21,068 nt of DNA, from contig DKAU01000078.1 in NCBI GenBank assembly GCA_002450925.1, positions 1 through 21,068 on the forward strand, written 5' to 3'. Below the pieces are notes generated by a model. That model did not search any database, was not told where the DNA came from, and saw only the letters and a list, made by a program, of their open reading frames with translations. This document shows, piece after piece, positions 6,556 through 13,498 of this stretch. The stretch is from Thiobacillus sp. UBA6918 (GTDB lineage Bacteria > Pseudomonadota > Gammaproteobacteria > Burkholderiales > Thiobacillaceae). The position numbers were made by a program, and so were the translations under genes. Each line of letters starts with the position of its first letter. Position 1 is the stretch's first letter.

Positions 6556-7101
6556 CTACGCACCCCAGGTGCGCACTCGCCCTACATCCACATGTACAAA
6601 GTTGGAATCAGGGTAATAACCTACGCCGCCCCCCTTGAGCATGAGCGCAGCACGCCGCAAGTCGGCGAGTTCAACCCCGGGAATGCGCAGATCAATGGCC
6701 TTCCCTTCCATGTGCAGGCTGTGTTTCGCCACTCCGTTAGTGGTTTCCGCCAGCATTTGATTGCTGGTCGGCGAGCGAAAGGCGGAGATGATTTCAAAAG
6801 GCCGTGCAGTCTCTATCGTTGCACTGACGCGATGTAGCAGATCCAGCAACCTGGTATCAATGTTGGCCACTTCACCCGTTCGATGGTCGCGCAGAATGTG
6901 GTTGATCTGCACCAGCGATCCGGACACGTAGCCGCCCTCAGCCCAATAAGTCACATCGATCTTTTCTTCAGTGTGGAGATTATGAAAGCGAAGGCGGCGC
7001 TCGATGCCTGCAGTCCCAAGATTGGCATAGGCCGAAGCCGGCAGCGTTGCGGCAAACAGTCCGTATTTGAGAAATTCGCGGCGGTTGATTGAATGTTTCA
7101 T
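6556..7101 (-). CDS. MepK/YcbK-like peptidoglycan endopeptidase (M15, DUF882)
   Basis: A 181-residue exported zinc peptidase. The N-terminus carries a twin-arginine signal (NRREFLKYG, then a hydrophobic stretch ending ASAYA). The zinc ligands of the M15C/DUF882 fold are visible: His130 and Asp137 in HMEGKAIDLR and His170 in NFVHVDVG; SAFRSPTSN is the usual upstream motif. The E. coli homologue MepK cuts 3-3 (L,D) and 4-3 cross-links to allow wall growth. Here the gene begins 7 bases after the stop of an L,D-transpeptidase gene, which makes those 3-3 links, so the pair likely sets the level of L,D cross-linking together. Length matches the family (E. coli YcbK 182). Confidence 0.92.
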   Translation of the reverse strand: MKHSINRREFLKYGLFAATLPASAYANLGTAGIERRLRFHNLHTEEKIDVTYWAEGGYVSGSLVQINHILRDHRTGEVANIDTRLLDLLHRVSATIETARPFEIISAFRSPTSNQMLAETTNGVAKHSLHMEGKAIDLRIPGVELADLRRAALMLKGGGVGYYPDSNFVHVDVGRVRTWGA

Positions 7102-7108
7102 TGCTAAC

Positions 7109-8005
7109 CTAGTTAATCCTTGTACGTCCTACTTCGCGTGCCTGCCCTTCCTGGGTCGCCAACACTTTATCCACCAACGGCCAGTCGATGTCGGGGCTTA
7201 AACCGTATTTTTCGGCCAAGTCGATTACAGTCTGTGCGTAATCGATGCCCTTCTCGTAAATGTCCGGGTGGACTTCAAGCATGATGCGTCCGACTTCGTC
7301 TACGCCCAGCAAAACAGGCTGATAGACAAGCTGGCCAAGCGTGTTTTTCTTCACCATCGCGTAGAGCACGGCTATATCGTCTGGGTTAAGCCGGATGCAG
7401 CCGTGGCTTCGGAAGTCGTACACGCTGGAAGGTGCAATGGTACCGTGAATGCCATAGCCCCACAAAGTCAGCCCCAGCCAGTGCTTGCCCAGGGGATTGT
7501 CAGGTCCGGGCGGCACTTCTTCCTGCACGACTTTTGCTTCGCGGCGCATTTCTTCCTGAATGGACTGGGGCACCTTCCAGGCCTTGTTCTCTTCCTTCAT
7601 GTAAACCTTGAATGTTCCGGTTGGCGTAGGCCAAGTGGGCTTACCCAAACCTACAGGGTAGGCACCCATCAGGTATCCGGGCTCGAAGTAGAACAGCATG
7701 CGTTGCGGGATATTGATGAGAATGCCGTTGTCCATGCCCTCGGGCACGATGTGAGTATTGCGAATATGCAAGGTTTGTCCGGCGTAAATACGGTCCGGAT
7801 TGCGGATATGGTTCTGCTGAGCCACCAGCTTGTAATCAATGCCGAATCTGGCACCTATGGAAAGCAGGATGTCATCAGGCTGGATGGCGTATTCGATTTC
7901 TTCATCCAGCACCAGGCGGGATAACGGAGGGAGTTCGGCAGCCGAAGCGGCAAGACTCTGGAATACAAACAGGAATACAGAAAAGCAGCGCTTAAAGGAA
8001 AACAT
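7109..8005 (-). CDS. L,D-transpeptidase with LysM domain (YbiS/ErfK type)
   Basis: A 298-residue exported enzyme. After the signal peptide (hydrophobic VFLFVFQSLAASAA) comes a LysM domain at about 38-82 (YAIQPDDILLSIGARFGID to YAGQTLHI) that binds peptidoglycan. The YkuD catalytic domain then follows, with His188 in IHGTIAPSS and the nucleophile Cys204 in SHGCIRLNP. YbiS-type enzymes attach Braun lipoprotein or form 3-3 cross-links; sequence alone does not decide which. ATG 8005 is preferred over the TTG just before it; the ribosome site is poor. The downstream MepK-like gene is 7 bases away, an operon. The divergent side is a 100-base gap with a strong rightward promoter. Confidence 0.93.
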   Translation of the reverse strand: MFSFKRCFSVFLFVFQSLAASAAELPPLSRLVLDEEIEYAIQPDDILLSIGARFGIDYKLVAQQNHIRNPDRIYAGQTLHIRNTHIVPEGMDNGILINIPQRMLFYFEPGYLMGAYPVGLGKPTWPTPTGTFKVYMKEENKAWKVPQSIQEEMRREAKVVQEEVPPGPDNPLGKHWLGLTLWGYGIHGTIAPSSVYDFRSHGCIRLNPDDIAVLYAMVKKNTLGQLVYQPVLLGVDEVGRIMLEVHPDIYEKGIDYAQTVIDLAEKYGLSPDIDWPLVDKVLATQEGQAREVGRTRIN

Positions 8006-8041
8006 CAATTAGTTTGTTTACACTGGGTTCATGAGCAAGGT

Positions 8042-8069
8042 TTTACATGCCCGCTCCAACCAGTATAGT
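8042..8069 (+). promoter_or_regulatory. Sigma-70-type promoter for the small peptide and FrnE-like gene
   Basis: TTTACA (8042-8047) and TATAGT (8064-8069) are separated by 16 bases, each one mismatch from consensus. Transcription would start near 8076 and give a leader of about 36 bases before ATG 8112. It is the clearest plus-strand promoter in the window. Confidence 0.6.
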
Positions 8070-8111
8070 TATTGATGAAATTCAGTTTTCATTACATGGT
8101 AAGGACTAAAC

Positions 8112-8204
8112 ATGCCTTGGTTTTTGAAACTTCTTGTTGGGTTTGCTTTTTTTCTTGCGATTTCGCTCAGCGTGGTTGCGGTGGCTGAATGGATAGGTTC
8201 GTAA
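8112..8204 (+). CDS. 30-residue single-helix membrane peptide
   Basis: ATG 8112 opens a 31-codon frame ending in TAA at 8202-8204. The peptide starts MPWFLKLLVGFAFFLAIS and ends AEWIGS: one hydrophobic helix spanning most of the length, with a single Lys near the start. AAGGA lies 7 bases before the ATG, and a good promoter lies 43 bases further up. It ends 7 bases before the FrnE-like gene, so it is the first gene of that transcript. Such peptides often bind a larger membrane partner or, as leader peptides, tune the following gene; neither can be read here. Its size means automatic gene calling would miss it. Confidence 0.6.
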   Translation: MPWFLKLLVGFAFFLAISLSVVAVAEWIGS

Positions 8205-8211
8205 ACGTGAG

Positions 8212-8838
8212 ATGAATGACGAAATACTCTGGTATTTTGCCGACCCGATGTGCTCATGGTGCTGGGGGTTCTCCCCGGTCGTTGAGGCATTGCGCGAGGA
8301 ATACCGCCCTCGCCTGAAAATAGCCCTTGTCATGGGCGGCCTGCGTCCCGGTACAACCGAAGCAATTTCGGCATCGTCGCGCGACGATATCCTGCATCAC
8401 TGGCGCCAGGTGCACGAACGCAGCGGACAGCCCTTCCATTTTGAAGGAGCCATGCCCGAAGGATTTGTCTACGACACCGAACCTCCAAGCCGCGCCGTTG
8501 TTGCAGCCGGCAGCATCGATGCTGAACAGGTTTTCCCGATGCTAAAGGCGATACAGTCTGCTTTTTATGCCAAAGGGCGCGATGTAACCCAGGCCGAAAC
8601 CCTGGTCGACATCGCTGTCAGCCTGGGAATGGACCGCAACCAGTTTCTGGAAGCCTTCAATTCAGAGGAAGCAAAAACAAGAACGCTGGCACATTTCAAG
8701 CATGCCCGACAGGTGGGCGTACGCGGGTTTCCTACCCTGGTGCTGCAGCAAGGCGAAAACTTGCAACTGATCACCAATGGCTGGCGGCCGCTTGATGAGA
8801 TCCGCGCCGAACTTGATTCAAGTCTTGGCTCGACATAA
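8212..8838 (+). CDS. DsbA-family (FrnE-like) thioredoxin-fold oxidoreductase
   Basis: A 208-residue cytosolic protein with no signal peptide. The CxxC active site is near the N-terminus (Cys14-Ser-Trp-Cys17 in DPMCSWCWGF), and the cis-proline loop is GVRGFPTL. The inserted helical domain between them is of DsbA/FrnE type. FrnE in Deinococcus acts as a disulfide isomerase linked to oxidative stress tolerance, and that is the best functional guess. The DPMCSWCWGF motif is typical of a group annotated as DsbA family or DSBA oxidoreductase. ATG 8212 comes 7 bases after the 30-residue peptide with only GTGAG as ribosome site, suggesting translational coupling. Confidence 0.88.
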   Translation: MNDEILWYFADPMCSWCWGFSPVVEALREEYRPRLKIALVMGGLRPGTTEAISASSRDDILHHWRQVHERSGQPFHFEGAMPEGFVYDTEPPSRAVVAAGSIDAEQVFPMLKAIQSAFYAKGRDVTQAETLVDIAVSLGMDRNQFLEAFNSEEAKTRTLAHFKHARQVGVRGFPTLVLQQGENLQLITNGWRPLDEIRAELDSSLGST

Positions 8839-8876
8839 CGCGATGCTTTACGTTCTTTTGATATCCCGCTTGAAGC

Positions 8877-9191
8877 TTAATCGGACTGGCACTTGTTCAT
8901 GAAACTGGTGCGTGCTGCGCCACGCAGTTTCTTGTCATTGGCCTGAGCTTCGCAATAGGGAAGCAGCCCATCGGACGTACATTTCTTCACAAAGCTGTTC
9001 TTGGCCGCTCCGGCAAGTTTCTTTTCCAATGAGGCGGTTTCGCATTTGTCGCGCTCGCATTTGCGGATGTACGAATTCTTGGCTGCACCGAACAATTTTT
9101 TGGCTGCGGACTCGGTCAGGCAGGCACTATCGGCTGCATAAACGGGAAGGGACAACATCAAGGCGCTGAACAAACCCAGCAGTGTTTTCAT
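8877..9191 (-). CDS. Exported PsiF-like protein with three Cys repeats
   Basis: A 104-residue product with a signal peptide (MKTLLGLFSALMLSLPVYA). The mature part is three copies of a unit of about 27 residues: C....A.KKLFGAAKNSYIRKC, C....LEKKLAGAAKNSFVKKC and C....NDKKLRGAARTSFMNKC. The unit matches the PsiF repeat (L.G.AR..FM..C) of the phosphate-starvation-inducible protein of E. coli, which normally has two copies. Each unit carries two cysteines, probably forming one disulfide per helical hairpin. ATG 9191 follows AAAGGGAATGAA; the ATG at 9206 is less well placed. It follows the DsrE-like gene with an 18-base gap from that gene's stop and is likely co-transcribed. Function of PsiF proteins is unknown. 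Confidence 0.82.
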   Translation of the reverse strand: MKTLLGLFSALMLSLPVYAADSACLTESAAKKLFGAAKNSYIRKCERDKCETASLEKKLAGAAKNSFVKKCTSDGLLPYCEAQANDKKLRGAARTSFMNKCQSD

Positions 9192-9209
9192 TTCATTCCC
9201 TTTCAATAA

Positions 9210-9716
9210 TCATTTCATCTGGCTCCGCAGCACAGCAGCCTTGGGTACCAACAGCCTCAGATAATCCAGCGCAATATAGTTGTTGACTTGCGAAGGGCCG
9301 CTGGGTGCCACATCGACATAAGCCGGAAAGGCTTCGGGCCCCAGACCTTTCCAGCCTGCATAGGTTTCGCACACATGCACGGGGATACCCTGATCATCCT
9401 TCAGGCTTTTTACCTGTTCGTGCACGGCCGCATTCTTCTCCTTGAAGTTGCTTTGCAGGGCGAACATTTCCTGGCCATGGGTAACCAGTGCCATTGGCAC
9501 CCCGGGAAAACGCTGCTTGATGCGCTCGGCAGCCTGCTTGACCCAGGGCAGTGCAAACTCCAGGGCCTGAGGATCCCGATCAACGATTTCGAACACAATC
9601 CCGGCCGGAGGGGTGGTTTTGGCGAGGATGTCATCCAGGCTGACAGATGCTGCCTGGGCAGTGCCCGTCAACGCCCAGGAAAACAGCAGCAACAAAACCG
9701 CGCGCAGAAGTATCAT
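9210..9716 (-). CDS. Exported DsrE/DsrF-like protein
   Basis: A 168-residue protein with a signal peptide (hydrophobic VLLLLFSWALTGTAQA, cleavage near residue 22). The mature part has the alternating strand-helix pattern of the DsrE-like fold: GIVFEIVDRD, a helix WVKQAAERIKQRF, then VPMALVTHGQEM, and later GIPVHVCETYAG with the single conserved Cys116 where sulfur-carrier members hold their cysteine. This is the periplasmic branch of the family (COG1416-like), not the cytosolic DsrEFH or TusBCD complex. GGAGCT precedes ATG 9716. Roles in sulfur transfer or thiosulfate metabolism are only inferred from the fold. Divergent from srkA, with a gap of 77 bases. Confidence 0.8.
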   Translation of the reverse strand: MILLRAVLLLLFSWALTGTAQAASVSLDDILAKTTPPAGIVFEIVDRDPQALEFALPWVKQAAERIKQRFPGVPMALVTHGQEMFALQSNFKEKNAAVHEQVKSLKDDQGIPVHVCETYAGWKGLGPEAFPAYVDVAPSGPSQVNNYIALDYLRLLVPKAAVLRSQMK

Positions 9717-9793
9717 GTGAGCTCCAAAACTATTTAGAGTTTAATACCGTTTCAGACAATGCCAATGGCTGTTTGTTACCGTATTTTCGTTCT

Positions 9794-10780
9794 ATGGAAC
9801 ATCCCTTCTCCGCACTTACGCCCGATCTGGTGATGGACGCCCTGGAAAGCGCAGGCATGCGCTGCGACGGGAGAATGCTGGCACTCAACAGCTACGAGAA
9901 CCGGGTATATCAAGTGGGTCAGGAAGACGGGCTTCCGGTGATTGCCAAATTCTATCGGCCTGGGCGCTGGAGCGAATCAGCCATTCTGGAAGAACACGCG
10001 TTCACCAACGAATTGGCAGGTCATGAAATTCCGGTCGTGCCCCCGATGGTGTTGAATGACAGGACGCTGCATGAGTTTGAGGGATTCCGCTTTGCGGCAT
10101 ATCCCCGACAAAGCGGGCGCCCGCCGGAGCTGGACAACCCGGACACGCTGGAGTGGATGGGCCGCTTCATGGGACGCATTCATGCCGTTGGCGCAACCCA
10201 ACCCTTTGTTTACCGGCCTGCGCTGGATATTGACAGCTTCGGCATCGAGCCCCGCACATTCCTGCTGGAAAACAACTGGATTCCACCAGAATTGCTGGGC
10301 GCATGGGAAAGCGTTTCTGCACAAGCACTGGAGGGTGTTCGCCATGGTTTTGAGCGTGCAGGCAAGGTGAACTATCAGCGCCTGCATGGCGACTGTCATA
10401 TGGGCAACGTGTTGTGGACAGAAGGCGGCGCGGACAGCGGCCCTCATTTTGTGGATTTCGATGACTGCCGAAGCGGACCCGCAATACAGGATTTATGGAT
10501 GTTGCTGTCCGGTGACCGCCCATCCATGTCCCGTCAGTTGAGTGATGTGCTGGCGGGATACGAGGATTTCTGCGAGTTTGACCACCGCGAACTGCATCTC
10601 ATCGAAGCCCTGCGCACGCTGCGGCTGCTTCATTATTCGGCATGGCTTGCACGGCGCTGGGACGACCCGGCCTTCCCTGTTGCCTTCCCTTGGTTCAACA
10701 CCATGCACTATTGGCAGGATCGCATCCTGGAGTTGCGCGAACAAATCGCGCTGATGGAGGAGCCACCCTTGTCCGTGTAG
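9794..10780 (+). CDS. srkA: SrkA stress-response serine/threonine kinase (YihE)
   Basis: The 328-residue product equals the length of E. coli SrkA. Kinase elements of the aminoglycoside-phosphotransferase fold are visible: NSYENRVYQV (nucleotide loop, residues 32-41), VIAKFYRPGRW with the invariant Lys, the catalytic loop LHGDCHMGN (Asp200, Asn205) and the metal motif VDFDD (Asp221). SrkA protects against death from envelope and other stresses, in part by opposing the MazEF toxin pathway. In E. coli srkA lies next to dsbA; here a DsbA-family gene is about 1 kb away but not adjacent. I start at ATG 9794; a frame extending upstream would overlap the divergent gene and lacks homology. There is no clear ribosome site. 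Confidence 0.93.
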   Translation: MEHPFSALTPDLVMDALESAGMRCDGRMLALNSYENRVYQVGQEDGLPVIAKFYRPGRWSESAILEEHAFTNELAGHEIPVVPPMVLNDRTLHEFEGFRFAAYPRQSGRPPELDNPDTLEWMGRFMGRIHAVGATQPFVYRPALDIDSFGIEPRTFLLENNWIPPELLGAWESVSAQALEGVRHGFERAGKVNYQRLHGDCHMGNVLWTEGGADSGPHFVDFDDCRSGPAIQDLWMLLSGDRPSMSRQLSDVLAGYEDFCEFDHRELHLIEALRTLRLLHYSAWLARRWDDPAFPVAFPWFNTMHYWQDRILELREQIALMEEPPLSV

Positions 10781-10849
10781 GGTTGTTTCCAGTGCTGCAT
10801 CGTCTACTCTGAAGACTTTCCACTCTTGCGATTCAACAAGGAGGACCCC

Positions 10850-11221
10850 ATGCTGAACATATCATCGGACATCAACAAGCTGATACACGAAAAGTCCATC
10901 GATCCTGAGTTTCCCCATGCCCCTGATGAATGGACACAACAGTACGCACTGGACATGGCCCAGAAGGAAGGGCTCAAGATGACAGATGAGCATTGGGAAG
11001 CGGTGCGTGCGCTGCAAACCTACTGTGCGCAGCATGAAGACGCTGCCAAGATCAATCCACGCGAACTGCATGATGCACTGGACGAGCACTTCCACCAACA
11101 GGGTGGACTCAAGCATCTTTACATGCTGTTTCCCAAGGGTCCGATTGCGCAGGGCTGCAGGCTGGCCGGTCTGAAACCGCCTTTCATGGCTATCGACATG
11201 AGCTTTGGCTCTGTGTCCTGA
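10850..11221 (+). CDS. DsrC/TusE-family protein with altered C-terminus
   Basis: A 123-residue protein of the DsrC/TusE/RspA family. The family core is clear: DEWTQQYALDMAQKEG, the TDEHWEAVRAL helix and LYMLFPKGPIAQGCRLAGL. In DsrC the C-terminal arm carries CysB in KGP...C and CysA as the penultimate residue (PKPVxCV/I); TusE keeps only CysA. Here Cys103 stands at the CysB position, while the CysA position is Ala114 and the chain runs on for nine more residues (IDMSFGSVS). A standard persulfide relay through CysA is therefore not possible. Another Cys, Cys59, lies in the core. The ribosome site AAGGAGGA and a strong terminator show a well-expressed gene, not a decayed one. Function may be regulatory, as proposed for RspA proteins. 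Confidence 0.88.
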   Translation: MLNISSDINKLIHEKSIDPEFPHAPDEWTQQYALDMAQKEGLKMTDEHWEAVRALQTYCAQHEDAAKINPRELHDALDEHFHQQGGLKHLYMLFPKGPIAQGCRLAGLKPPFMAIDMSFGSVS

Positions 11222-11246
11222 CCTGATTCAACCCATACCCAATTCC

Positions 11247-11285
11247 GGGCGGCCGCTTCGTAAAGAAGGCCGCCTTGTTTTTTTA
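11247..11285 (+). terminator. Strong Rho-independent terminator after the DsrC-like gene
   Basis: GGCGGCC (11248-11254) pairs with GGCCGCC (11268-11274), with additional TTC/GAA pairing inside, followed by TTGTTTTTTTT to 11284. It isolates the DsrC-like gene from the cyclase gene. Confidence 0.85.
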
Positions 11286-11326
11286 TGCGCTGGCAGTAGA
11301 TCAATAAGGGCTCTAAACTTGGGTTT

Positions 11327-13051
11327 ATGCAACGCCCAATAAGATTGAAGATATTCAGCATCACCGCCGCCCTCCTCGGGCTGATGGTGATTGTCACGTG
11401 GCTGTCAGTACTCAATTTCCGCCAGCTCAACAACCAGGTCCGCGCACTTTCTGATTACTACCTTCCCTTGCAGGAGCAGGTGGCCAGTGTTGAGATCCTC
11501 ATTCGCCAGCAGATGGTGCACATGGAGCGCCTGCTTGCCGGCATGGAGGCAGCAAAGCCGGATGAGGAATACCTGACACAGGAGTCCAATAACTTCGATA
11601 ACCGCGGCATCAATGCCGATCAGGTTGTTGACTCATCCGTGCGCATGCTGACTGAAGCGAAATCGGCAAAAGACATCGAGCTTGATGATGTAACACTTGC
11701 AGTACTGAGCGAGCAGTTGCCTGCGATTCAGTCCGCGCGCCAACGCTTCCATGCGGCTTTCCGAATTTTTCAGATCGAAGCAGAAGAAGGCACGGTACGC
11801 TCTCAAAAAATCATGCGTGACGCCCTGCTGCACGAAAAGGACAACGTGGATGTCGAAATCGGCAAGAGCATCGACATCCTCAACAAACTGACCCGCGATA
11901 CCGCAGCACAAGCCAAGGTCGAGGAACAGCGCGCCATCGAATTGAACTGGATCATCACGGCAATCGCAACCAGCCTGGGGCTGATTTTTGCCTGGGCTGT
12001 CAGCCGCTCGCTGGTGGACTCCGTCAAGCGTCTGCTGGGTGGAACCCAAGCCGTTGAAAAAGGCGACCTTGGTGTGGAAATCCACGTGAATACACGGGAC
12101 GAACTCGCCACACTGGCCAATTCCTTCAATCACATGGTGGTGGGCCTGCGAGAAAAAGAACACATACGCGAAACTTTCGGAAAATACGTGGACCCGCGCG
12201 TGGTGCGCGGCCTTCTGGAAAACCGGCTGCCGGCAGAGGGTGGAGAAAGTCATGTGATGACGGTGTTTTTCTCGGATCTGGCCGGTTTTACACAGATGTG
12301 CGAGGGCATGACGCCGGACACCGCCGTCCGTTTCCTGAACCGGTATTTTTCCTTCATGGCCGAGGTTATTCGCGAACGCCAAGGAATTATCGACAAGTAC
12401 ATCGGCGATGCAGTGATGGCATTCTGGGGCCCGCCATTCACCGACGAGAAGAGCCACGCAGAGCTCTGCTGCATAGCCGCATTGAACCAGATGGCCAAGC
12501 TGGATGAATTCCGTACCGCCCTCCCTGACATCCTGGGCATGAAGCATGGCCTGCCGCATATCGATACCCGCATGGGCATCGCCACCGGCGAAGTCACAGT
12601 CGGGAACATTGGTTCTGAAACTGCACGCGGCTATACGGTCATCGGCGATACGGTCAATCTGGCTTCGCGCCTTGAACAAGCCAACAAGTTCTATGGCACG
12701 CACATTCTGGTTAACGAAGAAACCTGGCAACTAGCCAAAGATAGTCTGGCTTTTCGTGAAATTGACAGTCTGCGCGTCGCGGGCAAAGTTGAACCGGTGC
12801 GTGTATTCGAACTGATGGGATTTGCAGAGGAGTTGAGCGATGCCCAGAAGCAGGCTTCCGAGTCCTTCGAGAAGGGACTTGTCGCCTATCGCAAACAGGA
12901 CTGGGAAACGGCAGAAGTAGCCTTCCGCACAGTCCTGGGAGTCATGCCTTCGGATCAGCCCAGCAGGGTTTTGCTTGAGCGGATCGAAGCCTTCAAACAA
13001 TCACCGCCCTCAATGGATTGGGACGGTGTCTGGATTGCCACCCACAAGTAA
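11327..13051 (+). CDS. Membrane class III adenylate cyclase with HAMP and C-terminal helical repeat
   Basis: A 574-residue protein. Order: membrane helix about 8-28, helical periplasmic sensor about 30-207, second helix about 208-228, HAMP about 229-285, cyclase domain about 305-495, then a TPR-like segment (SFEKGLVAYRKQDWETAEVAF). The cyclase has both metal Asps (Asp317 in FFSDLAGFT, Asp361 in YIGDAVMAFWG), the substrate Lys357, and Asn444/Arg448 in VNLASRLE. The base-contact position normally held by Asp in class IIIa is Thr437 (TVIGDTVN), as in class IIIb enzymes such as CyaC and soluble cyclase. All catalytic residues are present, so it should make cAMP as a homodimer. The signal it senses is not evident. 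Isolated by a terminator upstream. Confidence 0.92.
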   Translation: MQRPIRLKIFSITAALLGLMVIVTWLSVLNFRQLNNQVRALSDYYLPLQEQVASVEILIRQQMVHMERLLAGMEAAKPDEEYLTQESNNFDNRGINADQVVDSSVRMLTEAKSAKDIELDDVTLAVLSEQLPAIQSARQRFHAAFRIFQIEAEEGTVRSQKIMRDALLHEKDNVDVEIGKSIDILNKLTRDTAAQAKVEEQRAIELNWIITAIATSLGLIFAWAVSRSLVDSVKRLLGGTQAVEKGDLGVEIHVNTRDELATLANSFNHMVVGLREKEHIRETFGKYVDPRVVRGLLENRLPAEGGESHVMTVFFSDLAGFTQMCEGMTPDTAVRFLNRYFSFMAEVIRERQGIIDKYIGDAVMAFWGPPFTDEKSHAELCCIAALNQMAKLDEFRTALPDILGMKHGLPHIDTRMGIATGEVTVGNIGSETARGYTVIGDTVNLASRLEQANKFYGTHILVNEETWQLAKDSLAFREIDSLRVAGKVEPVRVFELMGFAEELSDAQKQASESFEKGLVAYRKQDWETAEVAFRTVLGVMPSDQPSRVLLERIEAFKQSPPSMDWDGVWIATHK

Positions 13052-13058
13052 GCTCCCT

Positions 13059-13376
13059 CTACTCCAGGAAGCCTTCTTCGCCATGGCATGTACAACCGGA
13101 CTCTGTGCTGGCCGTTCCGTCGCAACACACGATCTTGCCTGCACGGCAGCCGCAGACACCCTTGTGATCTTTGCAACATTGGGTCTGGCCTGTCTGGGCA
13201 AGATTCACTCGTGTATCACCTGGTTTGAGGCAGCTTTGCGTTGCTGCCGGCTTGATGGTGGCAGCGACGCTGGCCTCCACCTGCTGACCTGCATCTGCCA
13301 GCGCAGTAGCAGGCAAAGCAAAGGGGAAGAAGACCAATCCGGCCAACAACACCATCCTCTGACGCATGTTCATCAT
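13059..13376 (-). CDS. Exported cysteine-rich small protein
   Basis: The 105-residue product has a signal peptide (hydrophobic MVLLAGLVFFPFALPATALA) and a mature domain of about 80 residues. Nine cysteines are packed in its second half: SC, QCCKDHKGVCGC, KIVCCDG and SGCTCHGEE. The CC...CxC...CC...CxCH layout suggests a disulfide knot or a metal site (zinc, copper or iron) rather than an enzyme. The start is fixed by AGGAGAG just before ATG 13376; in-frame codons further up overlap the divergent cyclophilin gene. A -10-like TATAGT lies about 20 bases upstream of that site. It converges tail-to-tail with the cyclase gene (8-base gap). I do not recognise a named family. Confidence 0.78.
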   Translation of the reverse strand: MMNMRQRMVLLAGLVFFPFALPATALADAGQQVEASVAATIKPAATQSCLKPGDTRVNLAQTGQTQCCKDHKGVCGCRAGKIVCCDGTASTESGCTCHGEEGFLE

Positions 13377-13424
13377 TTTGCTCTCCTGTACAAATTTCAC
13401 TATATACGATCGCCCGCCCTTTAA

Positions 13425-13450
13425 TTCGTTCCTGCCGTAGTCAAAACGAA
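13425..13450. repeat. Inverted repeat in the divergent promoter gap
   Basis: TTCGTT (13425-13430) and AACGAA (13445-13450) are perfect inverted copies with 14 bases between, centred in the 122-base gap between the Cys-rich gene and the cyclophilin gene. The spacing of about two helical turns fits a dimeric repressor or activator. A six-base arm is short enough to arise by chance. Confidence 0.25.
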
Positions 13451-13498
13451 CCAAGCTGATAACATTGCCTTTGCCGATTTTGATCCAGGTTCCAACAA

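Noticed and set aside
8112..11221. A dissimilatory sulfur oxidation (dsr) or tus operon
   Set aside because: No dsrAB, dsrEFH, tusA or tusBCD genes are present; the DsrE-like protein is exported and the DsrC-like protein lacks CysA.
11633..12730. Long open minus-strand frame (365 codons)
   Set aside because: Antisense to the adenylate cyclase, whose catalytic residues are all in order on the plus strand.
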